In this document: positions 33,201 through 47,074 of the stretch, one piece after another | Numbering within the stretch: the first letter of the stretch is position 1 | Layout of the letters: each line of letters starts with the position of its first letter | NCBI RefSeq assembly: GCF_030272615.1 | Contig: NC_081406.1 | Span: 241,987,718-242,051,717 of the forward strand | DNA: 64,000 bases | From: Cryptomeria japonica | Lineage: Eukaryota > Streptophyta > Pinopsida > Cupressales > Cupressaceae | Reading direction: 5' to 3' | The notes under the pieces: generated by a model | What the model was told of the DNA's origin: nothing | The model's input: the letters and a program-made list of their open reading frames with translations, nothing else | The model's database searches: none | Program-made: the position numbers and the translations under genes

Positions 33201-36040
33201 TAGATTTCTTATTGCATCATTTAAGAACAATACAATACACAACCAAATACAATCTGGTCGTACCATCCTAGACATGTTGTACTGCTATAGCATGTGGTAC
33301 GTGTGGTTGTGATCAGGAGGAAGTGTGAACCAAATAGCAAATCACCTAACTTTTGGAGGTCTTCTTTCATCAAAGGTGGACGCCTAGCATATACAAGGTG
33401 TTTAGCATTGAATATAGGGTGGAGAAATAAGTGAATAAAGCAGATCAATCACTTTCAACTGTCACATTCATTGATAAATGTGCATTTCCAGATTTCAATA
33501 AAAGTGAACAACTTGTCTCTCTGGGTATGTTTTAGCATAAATGAGTTTGTATATATATTTCTATATGAAATAACAATCATTTCCAACTCTCTAAATTGCA
33601 TTCTAGTATCAGAATTTCCTTTGATCAAAGCATAGTAGACCTGTTTATTATCAATTTGCATCAAACATTCAAAACCAAACACAAAACAAAACAATATCTA
33701 TCATTGGCTTAGCAATCTAGTGTTTGTTGAAGTTAGAACCAATGGGGTTCTTACAATTTGATAATTGGATATCACATTCAAATTTATATTTGAAACATTT
33801 TTCCTCTCAAAAAGGTATTCAATATGTATGGGATGTTTCATCTTCACTTACAAGTAGAATATTGATAATGGAGATATTTGAGGAGTTGACTTGAAGGAGA
33901 GTCAAAGTTGAGTTTGGAGAGAGTTTGAATTTGCATGATTCCCCAATTTAATGTATAATTTATTGCTAAATTTATGCTTCCATGTGATGGAAAAGTCCCA
34001 CGTTTATTTAGAATCTTGCACATCACTTAGAGAATGAATGCCACTATTCTTATTTCAGTAGCCTTAGTTTGAAGTGCCACACAACTTTTGATTATTCTTG
34101 AAGTTTGGGAGGAACATTATTGAGATCATGGAATTGGAATTGACTTACAAATTAAAAGAGGATTTATCCCTATTTTCCCTCATATTCATGCTTTGTAGTT
34201 GTAATTTGGAAAATTTTCCAATTTCGACACTCTATTGAAGATAATTGTAAAAAGGGAAGGTAATTGTAAATATTGAATAAAAAAGTACTTTATTGCAAGT
34301 TTAAGTTATAATAAGGTGTTACAATTGTCTTTTGTAAGTTTGAATGCCATAGGAGAAGTTTAGTTTTAGCGATCAGAGTTAGTGTTGTCAAACAATGACC
34401 TAATTTTCATGTTATTGTTAATGTGTATTTTAGAGTGGGTATGTAGTGGATTTGCAAGTTTTTAAATTAGAGAATCATACATCTTGTAAGGGGTTACATT
34501 AGATTTTTTTTTTCCAATCTATTATATGTAATGCCACTCTTTTGTGATAATAAAATTGACATGTTCGGTGTTCACTAGTTGACTAATTATTATTTTTAAT
34601 AGTGAAGTGTTTTATTTTATTTTTATATTAAACAAGTAAATAATGTGTTGTTAGAGTATTGAAGGTTTGATAAAATCTTAAAAGAAATAGATTCTAATTA
34701 GTGCATAAATAAGGTTTTTGTGGTTTTCTTCAATCACTAGGAAAATGTAGGCTTTTATGAGGAGTTCGATCTCTTTAGACAATCTTCAATTTTTGTTGTT
34801 GTTGAGTCTTTTAGAGATCTTACTCAACTATAATACGTAATGCGGTATTGTGTTTCTACAAGGAGAAGGTTACCATTCATTGGGTCTCCTTCTTGATTGG
34901 ATAACAAAACACCGAGGTGTACAATCAAACAAGTTTACCAAAATGAAAAAAATTTGAATGGGTTCCTTTCCTAATTTTATAGGTTGATTGAATTCAATCA
35001 AAGAAACCAACACTTAACCAACCTAGATACAATAGTTAAGTCTATGAATAATGCATAATATGCTATGAAATTGACAAATAGACAATGGTACTTAGATTTG
35101 GATGTGATGATAGAATATTCCATTTTTTATTGTGATTAATGATCCAATTTTATTTTCTACTATTACAACCAAGATTGTGAAGCTCCAACAAACTAAAGAA
35201 TGCTTCATTTTATGTTTTGGTTAAAAAAAATAGTTGTGATTTTGACCCTTTTTCTATGGTCTAGAACCTAATATGTAGCCTTTGATCTTTACACCATTGA
35301 TCTTTTGAAGCTTGTTTTCTTCCGAAATATGAAAAGAACAACACTTTGAAGCAAAAATAAAACTTATGCTAGGGATAAGAAGTCAACTAACTTCTTTCCT
35401 TATGTCTTAGTCAAACTCTTGCATCAATTTAATGATTTGGAAGTAGTTAGAAGACACACTAAATAAAAATGCAAATGCTTATGCTCGTTCTTATGATCTT
35501 AGATGCTAATGGAATGTTCAAGTGATCAAAATGTTTGATACTATATGATGATGATTCCATCATCTAAAATAAATCAAGACTTTATTCTATTCAACAACAC
35601 CTTAGTATCACAATTAAATATTTTAAACTTGAATTAACATGCAATAATCAATTAAAAATAAATTAACTTAAATCTATATTTAAATTTAAAATTCAAAATT
35701 ACATCTACAATTCAATTAGATTTTAAATTACATTTATGATACCAACTTTCACTAAGTTATTCCATACTAATATATTCAAAGTTAAGTCTAGATCATTAAA
35801 AACAAGGACTAAGAACCAAATAATACTAGCTTTCACTAAATTATTCCTTCCCCCCTAAAAAACTTTCTCCCTTACGGGAACTTATTACAAACAAAAAAAT
35901 CCATTGAAAGTCAGTTCCTGCCCTGCACTTCGATTACATGTCAATGAATGGAGTTCGTTCTACCTAGATAATTTCATAAATAATCCAAAATATTGCTTTC
36001 CAAAATAATTCCATATGTTGGCGATTTGGCGTCAGAGGAT
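33201..36040. other. no recognisable gene
   Basis: AT-rich sequence with short frames on both strands, none recognisable. It may include the rest of the LTR from 32056. Confidence 0.35.
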
Positions 36041-37742
36041 TGGTGTGCAGGGGAATTGTTCCGGAGAGTTGAATTGACCTGCAAAAGGCTGCTTAAGGTA
36101 TGTTCACCAAATTTGTACACTTCTAGTTAGATATGACGGCTGAGTATAGGCCAGCCTTGCGGCAGAGGCTTCAATTTACTATTTACTGTCAATCTAATGC
36201 TACGAATATGTCTTTAAATACATCTCGTGTGGTATATTGAAAACAAAGAACCCTTTCAGAGCTTTTCTGAAGTTGTGGGTTTTATGCATGGTTTCATTGG
36301 CCATGGAGCTTTTGCATCTGGCGATTAAATGTGGTATGACTCCTCTGGTATCAAACTGTTGACAAACAAGTACAACAAAGCCCTCAATACCTCTGGGTTC
36401 TATATGCATTTGACACCCTCATATTTATGCGGTTCCCAATTCATTCTCTTCAGCACCTTTTCAACTCAGTTGCAACCTGTATCGAGGCAAAACAGTTTCG
36501 GTAAGTTAATGTTTGTATTGAGCGTAAATTCTCCTCAACTTAATCGACTCAGCTAAAAATCCAAGCGGGCCCAATTTTTTTTTTTTTTTTTTCTTTTGCG
36601 AAATTTGATTTGGGGATATGGCAATTAGAGTTCTATGCTACATTTTCCGTTTTCGTATCAAAACATGTTGTTATGGGTTGGCATTACTATAGTCCATTAC
36701 TGTTTATATTCTGCTATGGCATCAGTCACTTCACCGTGCCATATCGTCCCAGGCTGAGTATAAGCAGCACATGCTTCCTAGTTGGCGGCTCGAACCTCCT
36801 GCTCCCAATAGAGGAAGCTTATCAATCCCCTTATCACGTCATTTTCAAAAAGGAAAGAAAGTAAGGTTTGTGCTGGTTAATTACAGCCGTCGACCCATCA
36901 TTGCCTATTTTTTGGCAAGGCATCATTCTACTCCATCAAATTATGTTAGCGTGCTAGTAAAGATTTCGCATGGTTATGGGCCGCCTCAATGCAGTCTGGG
37001 CAAGCTTGGGGCTTTTGGTTTTTGGAATTTAAACCTGGATGTCGGTGAAATTATGTCATTAATGATAGGTTATGCAGAAATGTACCCCATGTTTGTTACA
37101 CATTTGTAAACTCTCTTAGTACTTTCCAAGATGCCGAGTTCTATCTTTTTTTGTCTCCTTAAAATGTGGATAAAAATGTCAAAACGGTAAAATGCTTAAA
37201 ATGCTGGTCAATATGCGTTGTTCACATGTTGCTTTGCCTTTAAAATCATGCATTTTCTCTTTTGAGATGCCAATTTTTAATTTAATATATTTTGTATTTA
37301 AATTTTACAATATATATATTTTTTCAAAGAAATTTTCATTTTTAGTACTTTCTAAGTTGCAGAGTTTTTGCCAAATCATTTTTTTTACTGAGTACTCTCA
37401 GAGTCCGAGTCTGTGAACTATGTTTACACCATAATCTTACCATGTGTTCATTTCTGTTATAACTTATAGTCTACCATATTTGGCAACGAGAAGGATTTGA
37501 ACCTGGGTCATGTGCTTAGAGTGTCCTGGTCAGCTCTGGATTATCATTGCTTTTGTTCTCTTCACATATGCAAGTGACATTCCCTTATAAGCAAGGAAAA
37601 TTCTGTTTTGATACATTTCACAAATAAGCCCATTATATTCGTATTATCATTGCTTGTTTTGCAGGGTTGTGGGACCTGTTTGAAGTTGTTTTTTCTGACA
37701 ATATAGCTCTTCGTTTGGAGAAGGTATAGTCAAGGGATTAAA
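36041..37742 (+). promoter_or_regulatory. upstream and 5-prime untranslated region of NAD synthetase
   Basis: A splice acceptor TTGTTTTGCAG|GG at 37664 lies 78 bases before the ATG, so the 5-prime untranslated region probably contains an intron. A good donor (AAG|GTATGT at 36098) after a less AT-rich stretch could end the first non-coding exon, which is inference. An 18-base T run lies at 36575-36592. The open frames at 36610-36864 and 36771-37109 do not match anything I know. Confidence 0.4.
37483..37545 (-). repeat. possible tRNA-derived SINE head
   Basis: On the minus strand ACTCTAAGCACATGACCCAGGTTCAAATCC contains a good Pol III B box (GGTTCAAATCC). It is preceded by CAGAGCTGACCAGG, a weak A-box-like part. 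Plant SINEs and tRNA genes have this layout. No tail or flanking duplication was identified. Confidence 0.35.
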
Positions 37743-39622
37743 ATGAGGCTTTTGAAGGTGGCCACATGTAATCTGAATCAATGGGCCATGGATTTTGAAT
37801 CCAATCTGCAACATATTAAGGAGTCTATTTTGAAAGCCAAATCTGAAGGAGCAGCGCTTAGAGTGGGTCCCGAGCTTGAAATTACTGGCTATGGCTGTGA
37901 AGACCATTTTTTGGAGCCGGACACAACCAGTCATGCGTAAGTGACTCTTCTCTTCAGTTGATAACTATGGCATGGATGCGTGTTCTTATTTTTCTCAATT
38001 TTGTGCTTCAACTATTATATTCGAATTGGATGGATAGGATGTAGTCTACTTTGCAATAGACAGGACATCTATCAATTTATCGATTTTTCTTGAATTAATC
38101 CTATGGTACACCCACAAGGATCTAAAACGATTTTATATTGCATTTTGCATCAGCGATATAAGTCTATGTAAAAACCAAAAACCACTGTCAAATTGAAATG
38201 AGTTGGAAACAAATTCATAGTAGAATTACAGTAAACTAGGTTCCGGAATAAGAAACTAGGCTACAGAGGCAACAATTATCACAGATAAGGACATAGTTTT
38301 CACATTACAAAGACAAACTGCAATAATTCAAGCAACTACAATGGTTTAATGGGATATCAAGCCTTACTTAAATAGTAATAGTAAGATGGAGAAAAAAATT
38401 AATTTTGAGTTTAACTGTTGATAAATCATACAGTGGAATGCTCCTGTAACATACAAGTGTTTACATAGTTTGATTTGTAACAACCTAAAATATCATTTGC
38501 TATAAAGTAGTCTCTGTAGCAAGACACAAGGCTGGTACGCATTAAATGATTTCAAGAAACCATTTGATAAATTAGGTACAAATCTCTATCCATAAGTTTT
38601 CTATAGCTCATGTTTCTTGATCAAGTGTAACATGATGATAGTTCTATGCTTAACACAAACTAAATAACTGTTTAGTTGGAAATGTAAGAGCTATCTGATT
38701 CCCTATCGACCACAAACATTGCTAATGATTAATAACACAATTCAGGCTTTCTCTAAATAGCAAAATGTCTTTTGGTAATGGCTAATTTTTTATGGTGGCA
38801 TCATGCATATGCACTCTATATATAGGAAACCATTGGACAAATTTACTGTAACTTTTATACTTTGCCCCCCCTGCAACCATATACCTACATTTCCATTTAA
38901 TGGAATATCCATTTAACAAATCCAAGCAATTTTGCTGACACCATTTCCCAAAAACTTGATAATAACTTTGGCTGAGAAATTGCTTACCAGTGAACAGTAG
39001 TTATCTGGTTGTGCAGATAGGAGTAGCAGAAATTGTAGTTGAATCTTACATTAGTCTTGATGGTTATTGTTTGAATTTTCTTTTTCCTAATTGAGTTCAT
39101 ATAAATGAAGTATCTATTAGTTTCTCTGCATACTCACATAAGTTCGTATCTTCGAAAAGATCATTTTAAATTTGGTTTGAAGCATGTACTCTTCCAAATT
39201 TTATTAGTTGAACTAAGCATAGTGTAAGATGATAATCTACTTTATCCAGTAATAATTCTGTTTCTATGTGTCAATAGTTAGTTGTTCATATTACTGATCT
39301 ATAATATTGTGGGTAGGTGGGAATGCCTGAGAGATATTTTGGCAGAAGACTTGACGGAAGGCATACTTTGCAGCATTGGTATGCCAGTAGATCAAGGTGG
39401 TGTTCGGTACAATTGCCAGGTCTTTTGTCTAAATCAAAAAATACTTCTGATTCGACCAAAATTGTGCCTTGCCAATGATGGCAATTATAGGGAATTGCGA
39501 TGGTTCTCTTCTTGGAAGCGTCATGGACAGCTTATGCAGTATAATCTTCCTGACAATATTGCAGATGCAATTTCACAAAGAACTGTGCCTTTTGGAGATG
39601 GATATCTTTCGTTTTCAGATGT
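37665..39622 (+). CDS. glutamine-dependent NAD+ synthetase, first two coding exons (3-prime part not in reach)
   Basis: The enzyme makes NAD+ from deamido-NAD+, ATP and glutamine in the cytosol, the last step of the de novo and salvage routes. Coding exon 1 (37743-37936) gives [20 protein letters not shown] and [17 protein letters not shown]. Coding exon 2 (39317-39622) gives [10 protein letters not shown] across the junction, then [36 protein letters not shown] and [13 protein letters not shown]. Both follow the plant nitrilase-type glutaminase domain closely, with the catalytic Glu (PELE) and Lys (IRPK) present. The exon that should follow, with the nucleophilic Cys (AEVCEELF in known plant proteins), and the whole synthetase domain are not found up to 64000. 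Splice sites are GC|GTAAGT, GGGTAG|G and a GT|GTAAGC donor. Confidence 0.85.
37743..37936 (+). CDS. NAD+ synthetase coding exon 1
   Basis: ATG at 37743; 64 codons plus two bases; phase carried over to the exon at 39317. It encodes the first strand and helix of the amidase domain and the catalytic Glu of PELEITGYG. No stop or frameshift. Confidence 0.88.
37937..39316 (+). other. NAD+ synthetase intron 1
   Basis: 1380 bases, donor GTAAGT, acceptor GGGTAG, AT-rich. No element was recognised inside. Confidence 0.8.
39317..39622 (+). CDS. NAD+ synthetase coding exon 2
   Basis: Starts with the last base of the Ala codon (GC|G) before TGGGAATGCCTG. It encodes 102 codons including [16 protein letters not shown] and [16 protein letters not shown]. 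It ends at GAT GT|GTAAGC. No stop or frameshift, so the gene may be functional if the remaining exons lie further downstream. Confidence 0.88.
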
Positions 39623-40204
39623 GTAAGCACCAAACCTTGGTTTTATTCTTTTCTCTCATCCCATATTGACGGCACAAGTTTCGTTTTCTTTATTGTTGTC
39701 AATATTCCTTTATGTTAAAGCATTTGTTGTGATTTGATGATTTTCTTTGTCATGTAAGCAAAATGAACAGGGATTTAATTTTTTATAGACATGCAGCATA
39801 TTGTATTTTTCCAAGTACTTTGTATTATACATGTTGTGTGGTGCATGTCTATCAAATGTTCCATTGCTTTTGATGTCTGTCCTCGTTAGCATTTAGATAA
39901 GTCTTACATTTTATAAAGCACATCTTTGATCCAAATCATTATCCCTAAATAAATGGTGAATTGGCAGATAAGAAAGATACAGAAGTCAGTGTTAGATAAG
40001 TGATCAGACAATTGGGAAAGTAATTTGTTGACTGGTGTAGATCAAAACACTGTGTGGTTAATTTGATTTCTTTTGAAATAAGATACATCCATTTAAAATT
40101 GATGGTCCCTGCTTTCTTTGAAGAGGAAGGTTGTTGTTTTCTTGAAGGTTTGTTTTGGGAGTCATCCTTCAATATCTTTGAGATACACCTTTTACCAATC
40201 AACT
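39623..40204. other. intron sequence after exon 2, no gene
   Basis: AT-rich, no exon with an AVAAEVCEELF-like translation was seen. Confidence 0.5.
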
Positions 40205-41632
40205 GAGCTCATTATTTACCTTCTTTTCCTTCTTTTTTCTTTTCTCTTGAATTTTCTCTTTTCTTTCTCATCTTTTTTCTTTCTCTTGATATAACTTTCT
40301 TTTCACATAATTTCCACACTTGCAATATGGCTCGTAAGCAATGAAGCTCACCTGGGTATGAGAATTATAGTGGCGGAAGTAGGATTTTAGATTCTTCACT
40401 AGCCACTTCACCTAAGAAACCACAATGACTTAGAGCAATTTGATTAAGTGTGTAAAAATATAGTAATCGAAAGATGTCGGTATCAAGATGCAATAGGGAA
40501 TTTTCTTTCTAATCAAGCACAAGTCCTAATCAAATGATAAAACTGGAGAGGAGTAACCTCGGATTCAAAAGCACTTCATGAATAGATATCTAAGAAATGG
40601 ACCAAACATAAGATCAAAAATGAGCTAGCGTGTGAGAAACAACACAAGCACCTTTCTCACAAATGAAGGCTCCCACTTAAGACACCTAAACTAAGCAACA
40701 CTTAAGACACCTAAACTAAGCAAAACCAACTAACCAAAGCAAACTAGAACTTAAAGCAAACTAAGCTAAGGAAAGCAAACTACTAAACTACTCGAGCCAC
40801 CTGAGGATCACGAGTCAACAAACTCAAGTCAAATTATCAACTTGGCTCACTTGAAACCAACCTAACTAAAACACACGAAAGGAAACCTACTCTAAGACTA
40901 AACTAATTCATTTACAAGACTCCTAGAGCGAGCATGACTCAAAAGAGCGATATATTTACATGACTTTGCATGATTTCTCAATATGTTCAACAGGAGCATA
41001 GCAAAGGTCATAGTTCGCAATCAAGCAAATTCATTCTTATATTCGGAGTAGGCTCTCACAATGCAGTTTTTATATTCAAGCAATACCTCATGTAAGATGA
41101 TCAGTTGGGGCAACTCATCAGGTCCATGATCTATCCAAATGCAAGTTGTTTTCCCAAAACACCCATAATCAAAATCATAATAGCTTTCAAAATTAGGATT
41201 AAGGAAAGAGACAACCTGAAGCCTTTCGAGCTAGGATGGAAACTCTTGCATGCTATCCACCTTCGCATCATAAGAAGAGAGATCATCATTCACTTCAGGA
41301 GGTCGCCATTGTTGGTGTACCATTCCATGACCATCTATGACACGTTTGTTCTCACTTGCAAGTTCTTCTTGAAATAAACTTAGGGCTCCTTTGAATAGCT
41401 CAACATTCTTTTCTTCCATATTGACAACTTGTTCAAGATCTTGCATAGACCATGCATCCTTATGAAACTCCATAAGCATATCCTCAAAAATTAGGGTCTC
41501 CATAATAGGCCGAGGTTCAAACATTTCCTCTAGCTAATCAAATGCAATCTCTAGTGGTATTTCATCCCCAAGAATGTCTCGGGAGGCCAGAGTTGATGAT
41601 GAATCACATCACTCGCAAAATGTTGTTTATAT
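40205..41632 (-). mobile_element. fragment related to the internal region of the 12.8-kb gypsy-type element
   Basis: A pyrimidine-rich run (40205-40300) and the module at 40320-40470 match 21585-21790 in order and direction. Further right is an open minus-strand frame (41524-41231; EDMLMEFHKDAWSMQDLEQV, FQEELASENKRVI) that is charged and coiled-coil-like and may be gag tail. The fragment is interrupted at 41633 by the small LTR element. Confidence 0.45.
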
Positions 41633-41800
41633 TGTTAGCGTAAAACTTAATTCATTACCTTGTTATGTCTAGCAGTTGATAGGTGGTTAAGGCAATTATT
41701 ACAACTACGTAGTTATACCAACTGCACCCCTTGATTATATATGTCTGTTTGCATTTCATCAAAGTAATGTATCGAATCAATCAAGCTTTCACCGCCTTTA
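41633..41800 (+). repeat. LTR 1 of the gene-capturing element
   Basis: TGTTAGCG ... CCGCCTTTA, 168 bases; about 90 percent identical by eye to 43735-43902. Confidence 0.88.
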
Positions 41801-41802
41801 TT

Positions 41803-41815
41803 TGGTATAAGAGCC
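41803..41815 (+). other. primer binding site, initiator-Met type
   Basis: TGGTATAAGAGCC, two bases after LTR 1; one mismatch to the common TGGTATCAGAGCC. Confidence 0.75.
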
Positions 41816-42133
41816 AATAGAATCTATGTGCCTGTTTAAAATGTAATGCGTTTGATTGGTAGATAATTTGGAAAAGAGTTTGCATTGGCGTGAGAAATCT
41901 TTAGCATCCAAATAGTTGCAGAAGCATGGAAGGTGAATGATAAAAGAATTAGTTTGACCGGACATTGGAAGAAGTTGACGAATAAGGGCATTGAATTCTG
42001 TCATTCCCAGCCATGTAAAGGAATGTGGAAGTGATCGTGTTTTTGTGTGAAGGAAAGTATGACTTATTTTGTGCCACCTCCATTCTATTTGATTTAACAC
42101 TTTGGCGGGTAATTGATTTGTTTGTGAGGTTTC

Positions 42134-43065
<932 letters not shown>

Positions 43066-43256
43066 TTGAACTTGAAATGATTAGGCAGATGGCTTTAAAG
43101 AAAGGTCAATCATTTGAAAAGAATCAAAAGGATTTGCATCGTCATAAGATGTTTAAAACTCAAGAAGCTATTGATTATGGGCATGTTGATCAAATTGTGC
43201 GGCCTCCAAAGATGAAAGCTTTGAATGATGGAAAAATAGGAGATGCTCTTGATTAG
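43066..43256 (+). pseudogene. captured ClpP/ClpR-like C-terminal fragment fused to the MSI1 piece
   Basis: In the frame that carries NEVNCLFFNSF, the MSI1 match stops and the sequence continues IELEMIRQMALKKGQSFEKN, then DLHRHKMFKTQEAIDYGHVDQIV, and ends at a TAG (43254-43256). The TQEAIDYGHVDQIV stretch is the hallmark of the C-terminal helix and strand of S14 Clp protease subunits (QEAXEYGLIDXV). The fold part present is about 60 residues; no catalytic Ser or His is included. Which Clp subunit donated it is not clear. Confidence 0.65.
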
Positions 43257-43723
43257 TTCTATCATGATTTTATTGGAGGTTGGCAGCATCGAAGGATGGA
43301 GGAATTTCCATCATCTCAAGTTAGTTTCTCACTTTGAGATGGTGTTTTGTATGAGATTTGGAGTTGACCTCAATATGGATCGTTATCCGACAAGTTTTAG
43401 AGTATATGATTGAGATTTATACCCTTTCGCTGTCATCAGACAATGATAGAGATCTGTCATATCTATTAGGGATTGTTGTTGAGTAATTCAAGACTCTGTG
43501 ATTCAAGAGTTTGGGGCTGAGAGTCAAGAACACAGCTCGAAGCTATACCTTTACAAGGGTCAAGAGATAGCTTGATGGAGCCTCACTTGGTTCAGGATTT
43601 GTTTTTTCTTCAGAAGATCTTCTAAAAAATGTTTATTCATATTATGTAGTGAGCAAGTTTTGTCTTGTAAGCCTTAAGATCCCGAGGGCAAGGTAAATTT
43701 GATGATTTTAAGAACAATGTATT
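43257..43723 (+). other. 3-prime internal region of the gene-capturing element
   Basis: The frame stays open for another 27 codons (FYHDFIGGWQHRRMEEFPSSQ) to a TGA near 43337. The rest is non-coding and may come from a donor mRNA untranslated region. Origin unknown. Confidence 0.4.
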
Positions 43724-43734
43724 AAGTGGGGGAA
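43724..43734 (+). other. polypurine tract
   Basis: AAGTGGGGGAA directly before LTR 2. Confidence 0.75.
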
Positions 43735-43902
43735 TGTTAGCGTAAAACTTAATTCATTACATTGTTATGTTTGGCAGTTGATAGGTGGTTAAGGCAGTTA
43801 TTACAACTATGTAGTTATACCAATCACACCCCTTGTTTATATATGTCTGTTTGCATTTCATCAAAGTGATGTATCGAAATAATCATGCTTTCACCTCCTT
43901 CA
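43735..43902 (+). repeat. LTR 2 of the gene-capturing element
   Basis: TGTTAGCG ... ACCTCCTTCA, 168 bases. It ends in the canonical CA where LTR 1 has TA. Confidence 0.88.
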
Positions 43903-44362
43903 GGCATAATAGGTTTCATATTCTTTATTTGCATTCACTTATTTGTTGCCTCAACCTCCATGTGCAACCTAGTCATCTCAGCTTTCTCAGCTAAGGTTAT
44001 TTTTTAACAACCTTTTAACCTTTGTCCATATATACACAAAAGATGAGAGTAAATCCTTGTGTTGCTGATCCAATAATCCTTGTTGCACAAATGACAACCA
44101 AACTCTACTTCCCCTTGAATTTATTTTTCTTGACTTTGTCTATGGCTGTTGCAATTTATAAAAGGTTTTTTTTTAGGATTGAATGGTCCCTTTGCATCAA
44201 TTTTGAGGAGTTTGGAAGGATATTCAATTGGGTGATTTGTATTTATAATCCTTATGGTACTCCCACTCGTAGAAGAACCCTCAATAGCATTGCTATGGCC
44301 TTTTTGATGAATTTGAATGTCTTCACCTTCTCTAACCTCATTGCTGGTCATTTTTAAAAAAA
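43903..44362 (-). other. right flank of the insertion, gag-like remnant
   Basis: Minus-strand translation gives charged pieces (LAEKAEMTRLHMEVEATNK) and an open frame 44405-44121 with PKKKPFINCNSH. It probably continues the gypsy fragment at 40205-41632. Identification is weak. Confidence 0.3.
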
Positions 44363-44530
44363 CTTCAAAATATAGCTGCAACTGCAAACATAATACAGCA
44401 AACAAAAAAAAGTTCCCTAATTATTTGAAACTTTGACAATCGAAAAACTCAAAATATAGCTGCAACAGCAAACATAAAAGAGCAAACAGAAAACAAGTCC
44501 CAAATTATTTGAAACTTTGACAAAAAAATT
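44363..44530 (+). repeat. tandem duplication of about 83 bp
   Basis: CAAAATATAGCTGCAACNGC ... ATTATTTGAAACTTTGACAA occurs twice in succession with few changes. Confidence 0.75.
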
Positions 44531-47074
44531 GCAAAAGAATTTGTGGAAATGAACAACGGATTGTAAACTTATCTCAAATTACATAGTTTTGACGTTCTCT
44601 TTCTGGCTTTGCATTGATTTTCTCTTCTCTTTTCTCAAATATTCTCTTTCTTTGCATTCTTCACAAAATTTAAAATGACAAAATATGTTTGTTTTTTGTT
44701 TTTAATTGTTAGTGTGGCTGTTTTAGGTTTAGGGTTGGGGTAAAAGGGTGTGGGGTCCTTGCCCCTCATGCCCTTTCTTTCACTTTTGTGTGCTTTAAAA
44801 AAAATATGCTTTTTTATGCTTGAGTTGTAGGAGACAACTACCCATTTCTTGTTTCTGTGTGTTTCAAATAAATTTTTTGACATCTTGGGGATGTTTCCTT
44901 CTTTTTTGTAGGTTGGTGAAGGCTGGGGGACATTTTCAACCCATCCTTGCACCCTTGAAACATTTCTTGTAGGGTATGGGTTTGAAAATGTAGGGGATGT
45001 GTGTGCCTAGGGTACATAGGAAAATCTTGAAAAGAATTAGGTGAAAAAAATCAAGAATGATCTTGTTGAGTACTTGTGGGAGCTTGCCTACAAGTAAGTG
45101 GGTGAATTACTTTGTGCACATAGTAACTCACAAGTACTCACAATTTGGGAGAGTTTTGAATTTATGGGATTGTGCATTACATAATTCACGAACACAAATT
45201 AAATTGATTGAGGCACTGTTCCTTATTCAAGAGAATGAAAAGCCAGTCTCCATATCTTAATAATTTTATTGTTAGTGTTTTCTGTAAAAAGGAAGTAATA
45301 GCTTATACAAAAGCAAGAAAACACACACATAGTGGAGAACACAACAATCGATCAGGAGAAACCCTAATAGGAGAAAACTCTAGAAGAGTGAGGGAACCCC
45401 TCATGCCATTGTAACCTTGAGCTATTGTAGGTTTATTGTCTTTTTGAGGCCTTCATGGATATCGTTTACATACGCAACATTCTGAAATGCCCATACATGC
45501 TTTACAAATGCTCTCAATACCTCATAGTTATAATTCTCTAAGACTCACTAGGCTATATAGCAACACATTTCCTATTCAATCGAACACTACAATGGCTCCC
45601 TAGGATTCTTATACATCCACACAGCTTTAGAAGTTTGAAAATTTAAGTGAAAATACATAATTTGTACCTGTTACTTTATTTGTATGTTATCTCGCGACGG
45701 AAATACCACATATCGTAGGTGGTGACTATTAAATTTCCCTTAAGGTACTAGTGGTTACACATTTGCTGTTATTTTTAACTAGTGTTTTTCTTGCCGAACC
45801 ACCCATTGAACTTTACATTTTTCAAAAATTTATTGAATTGGATTTCAGATCCAAGGTGTTCAGATCATCGTAGACATAACTTTGCCCTTGTGAACCACCT
45901 ACATTATCTGTCTTGATATTCAATTGAAACGGAAGTGGGAATTGGTTTTATAGAAGTGTCTTACAAGTTATGTTTTGGGCTTTTAGAGTATAGTGACTTA
46001 GCATTTCACACTAACATTTCATGATGGATCAAGAGTGCACTGTACATATATGGTGACTGCTGCTGACTAAGGATTTGCAGTTTGATAAGTGAATGTCAAA
46101 ACCAAAAAAATGTTGAGGGTGTTTTGAGGTCCCCAACTTAGAGTAATTACCTAATTAGTAAATTTATTTTGGCAAAAAATTTCCCAAAATGCCAATTGCA
46201 ATTAGTTAAAAGCGAAATATACACAATGCTTATCATCCAGGCTGCATTTTTTTTTATGCTGAGAGGCATTATACTTGGCAGCTGGGGAGAGGAGGAGGGC
46301 TGCAAGTGTCTTTCAGTGTATTGAGTAAAACAAAATTTAGCTAATGAAAGATGACTTTTGTATAGCGGCACATGATATTTTTAAAACTATGTTATTATTA
46401 AAAGAAAAGTGAAATATAAATTAATCTCATGGAAAAAAATCTTCAAGAATAAACATATCTGGTGCATGGAGGAACATATTGAAGGAACCAGCTCCACTTA
46501 ATATAAATGACTTTTTCATGGGGACAGATGATCTATATTAGACTATATTACTATCAAAAGAAAACTAGAATTTATCATGACCCTGGTAAAAAAGCTTTGG
46601 CTATCATATTATATTAAACAACAATGACCATATGATGTGTGGATTCAATTTGACAAGTAAGTTAATACTAAATAGTAAAGAGAATAGCTTTCCTTAATAT
46701 TTGACTAAATGATGTTTAAATGTAAACCATCACATTTAATATATAAAATGTAATGTTGGTCAATTGAGATTTGGTTTTTGAGTTGGGATATGCAAAACAA
46801 AGGCACATGAAGTACTCTTGATATATCTTACTCTCATGTTTTTCTGACGTCAATAGAAGTTCAATATAAGGAAGGGTCTTTACCTTCCAAAATTTGATTT
46901 TTTGGTGTTCAATAAAGATCTGCATTTAAGATAACTGAGCTAATAGATAAATTTCATTTGTCTCAATCAACTATTGTTGATGGAATTTCATGCTCCTATA
47001 TACTTCTCAATTTTTTTTCCAGGGCATTTTGAACAATTCTATAGTTATGCTATGTGTTAGAGTTCTAATTTGGC
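44531..47074. other. no recognisable gene
   Basis: AT-rich, with short frames only. A stretch at 45290-45640 has GGAGAAACCCTAATAGGAG and other retroelement-like words, but no boundary or protein was identified. Confidence 0.35.

Noticed and set aside
36610-37109. Two plus-strand frames (84 and 112 codons) as an upstream gene or first exon
   Set aside because: No recognisable motif, and they overlap each other in different frames just upstream of the NAD synthetase acceptor.
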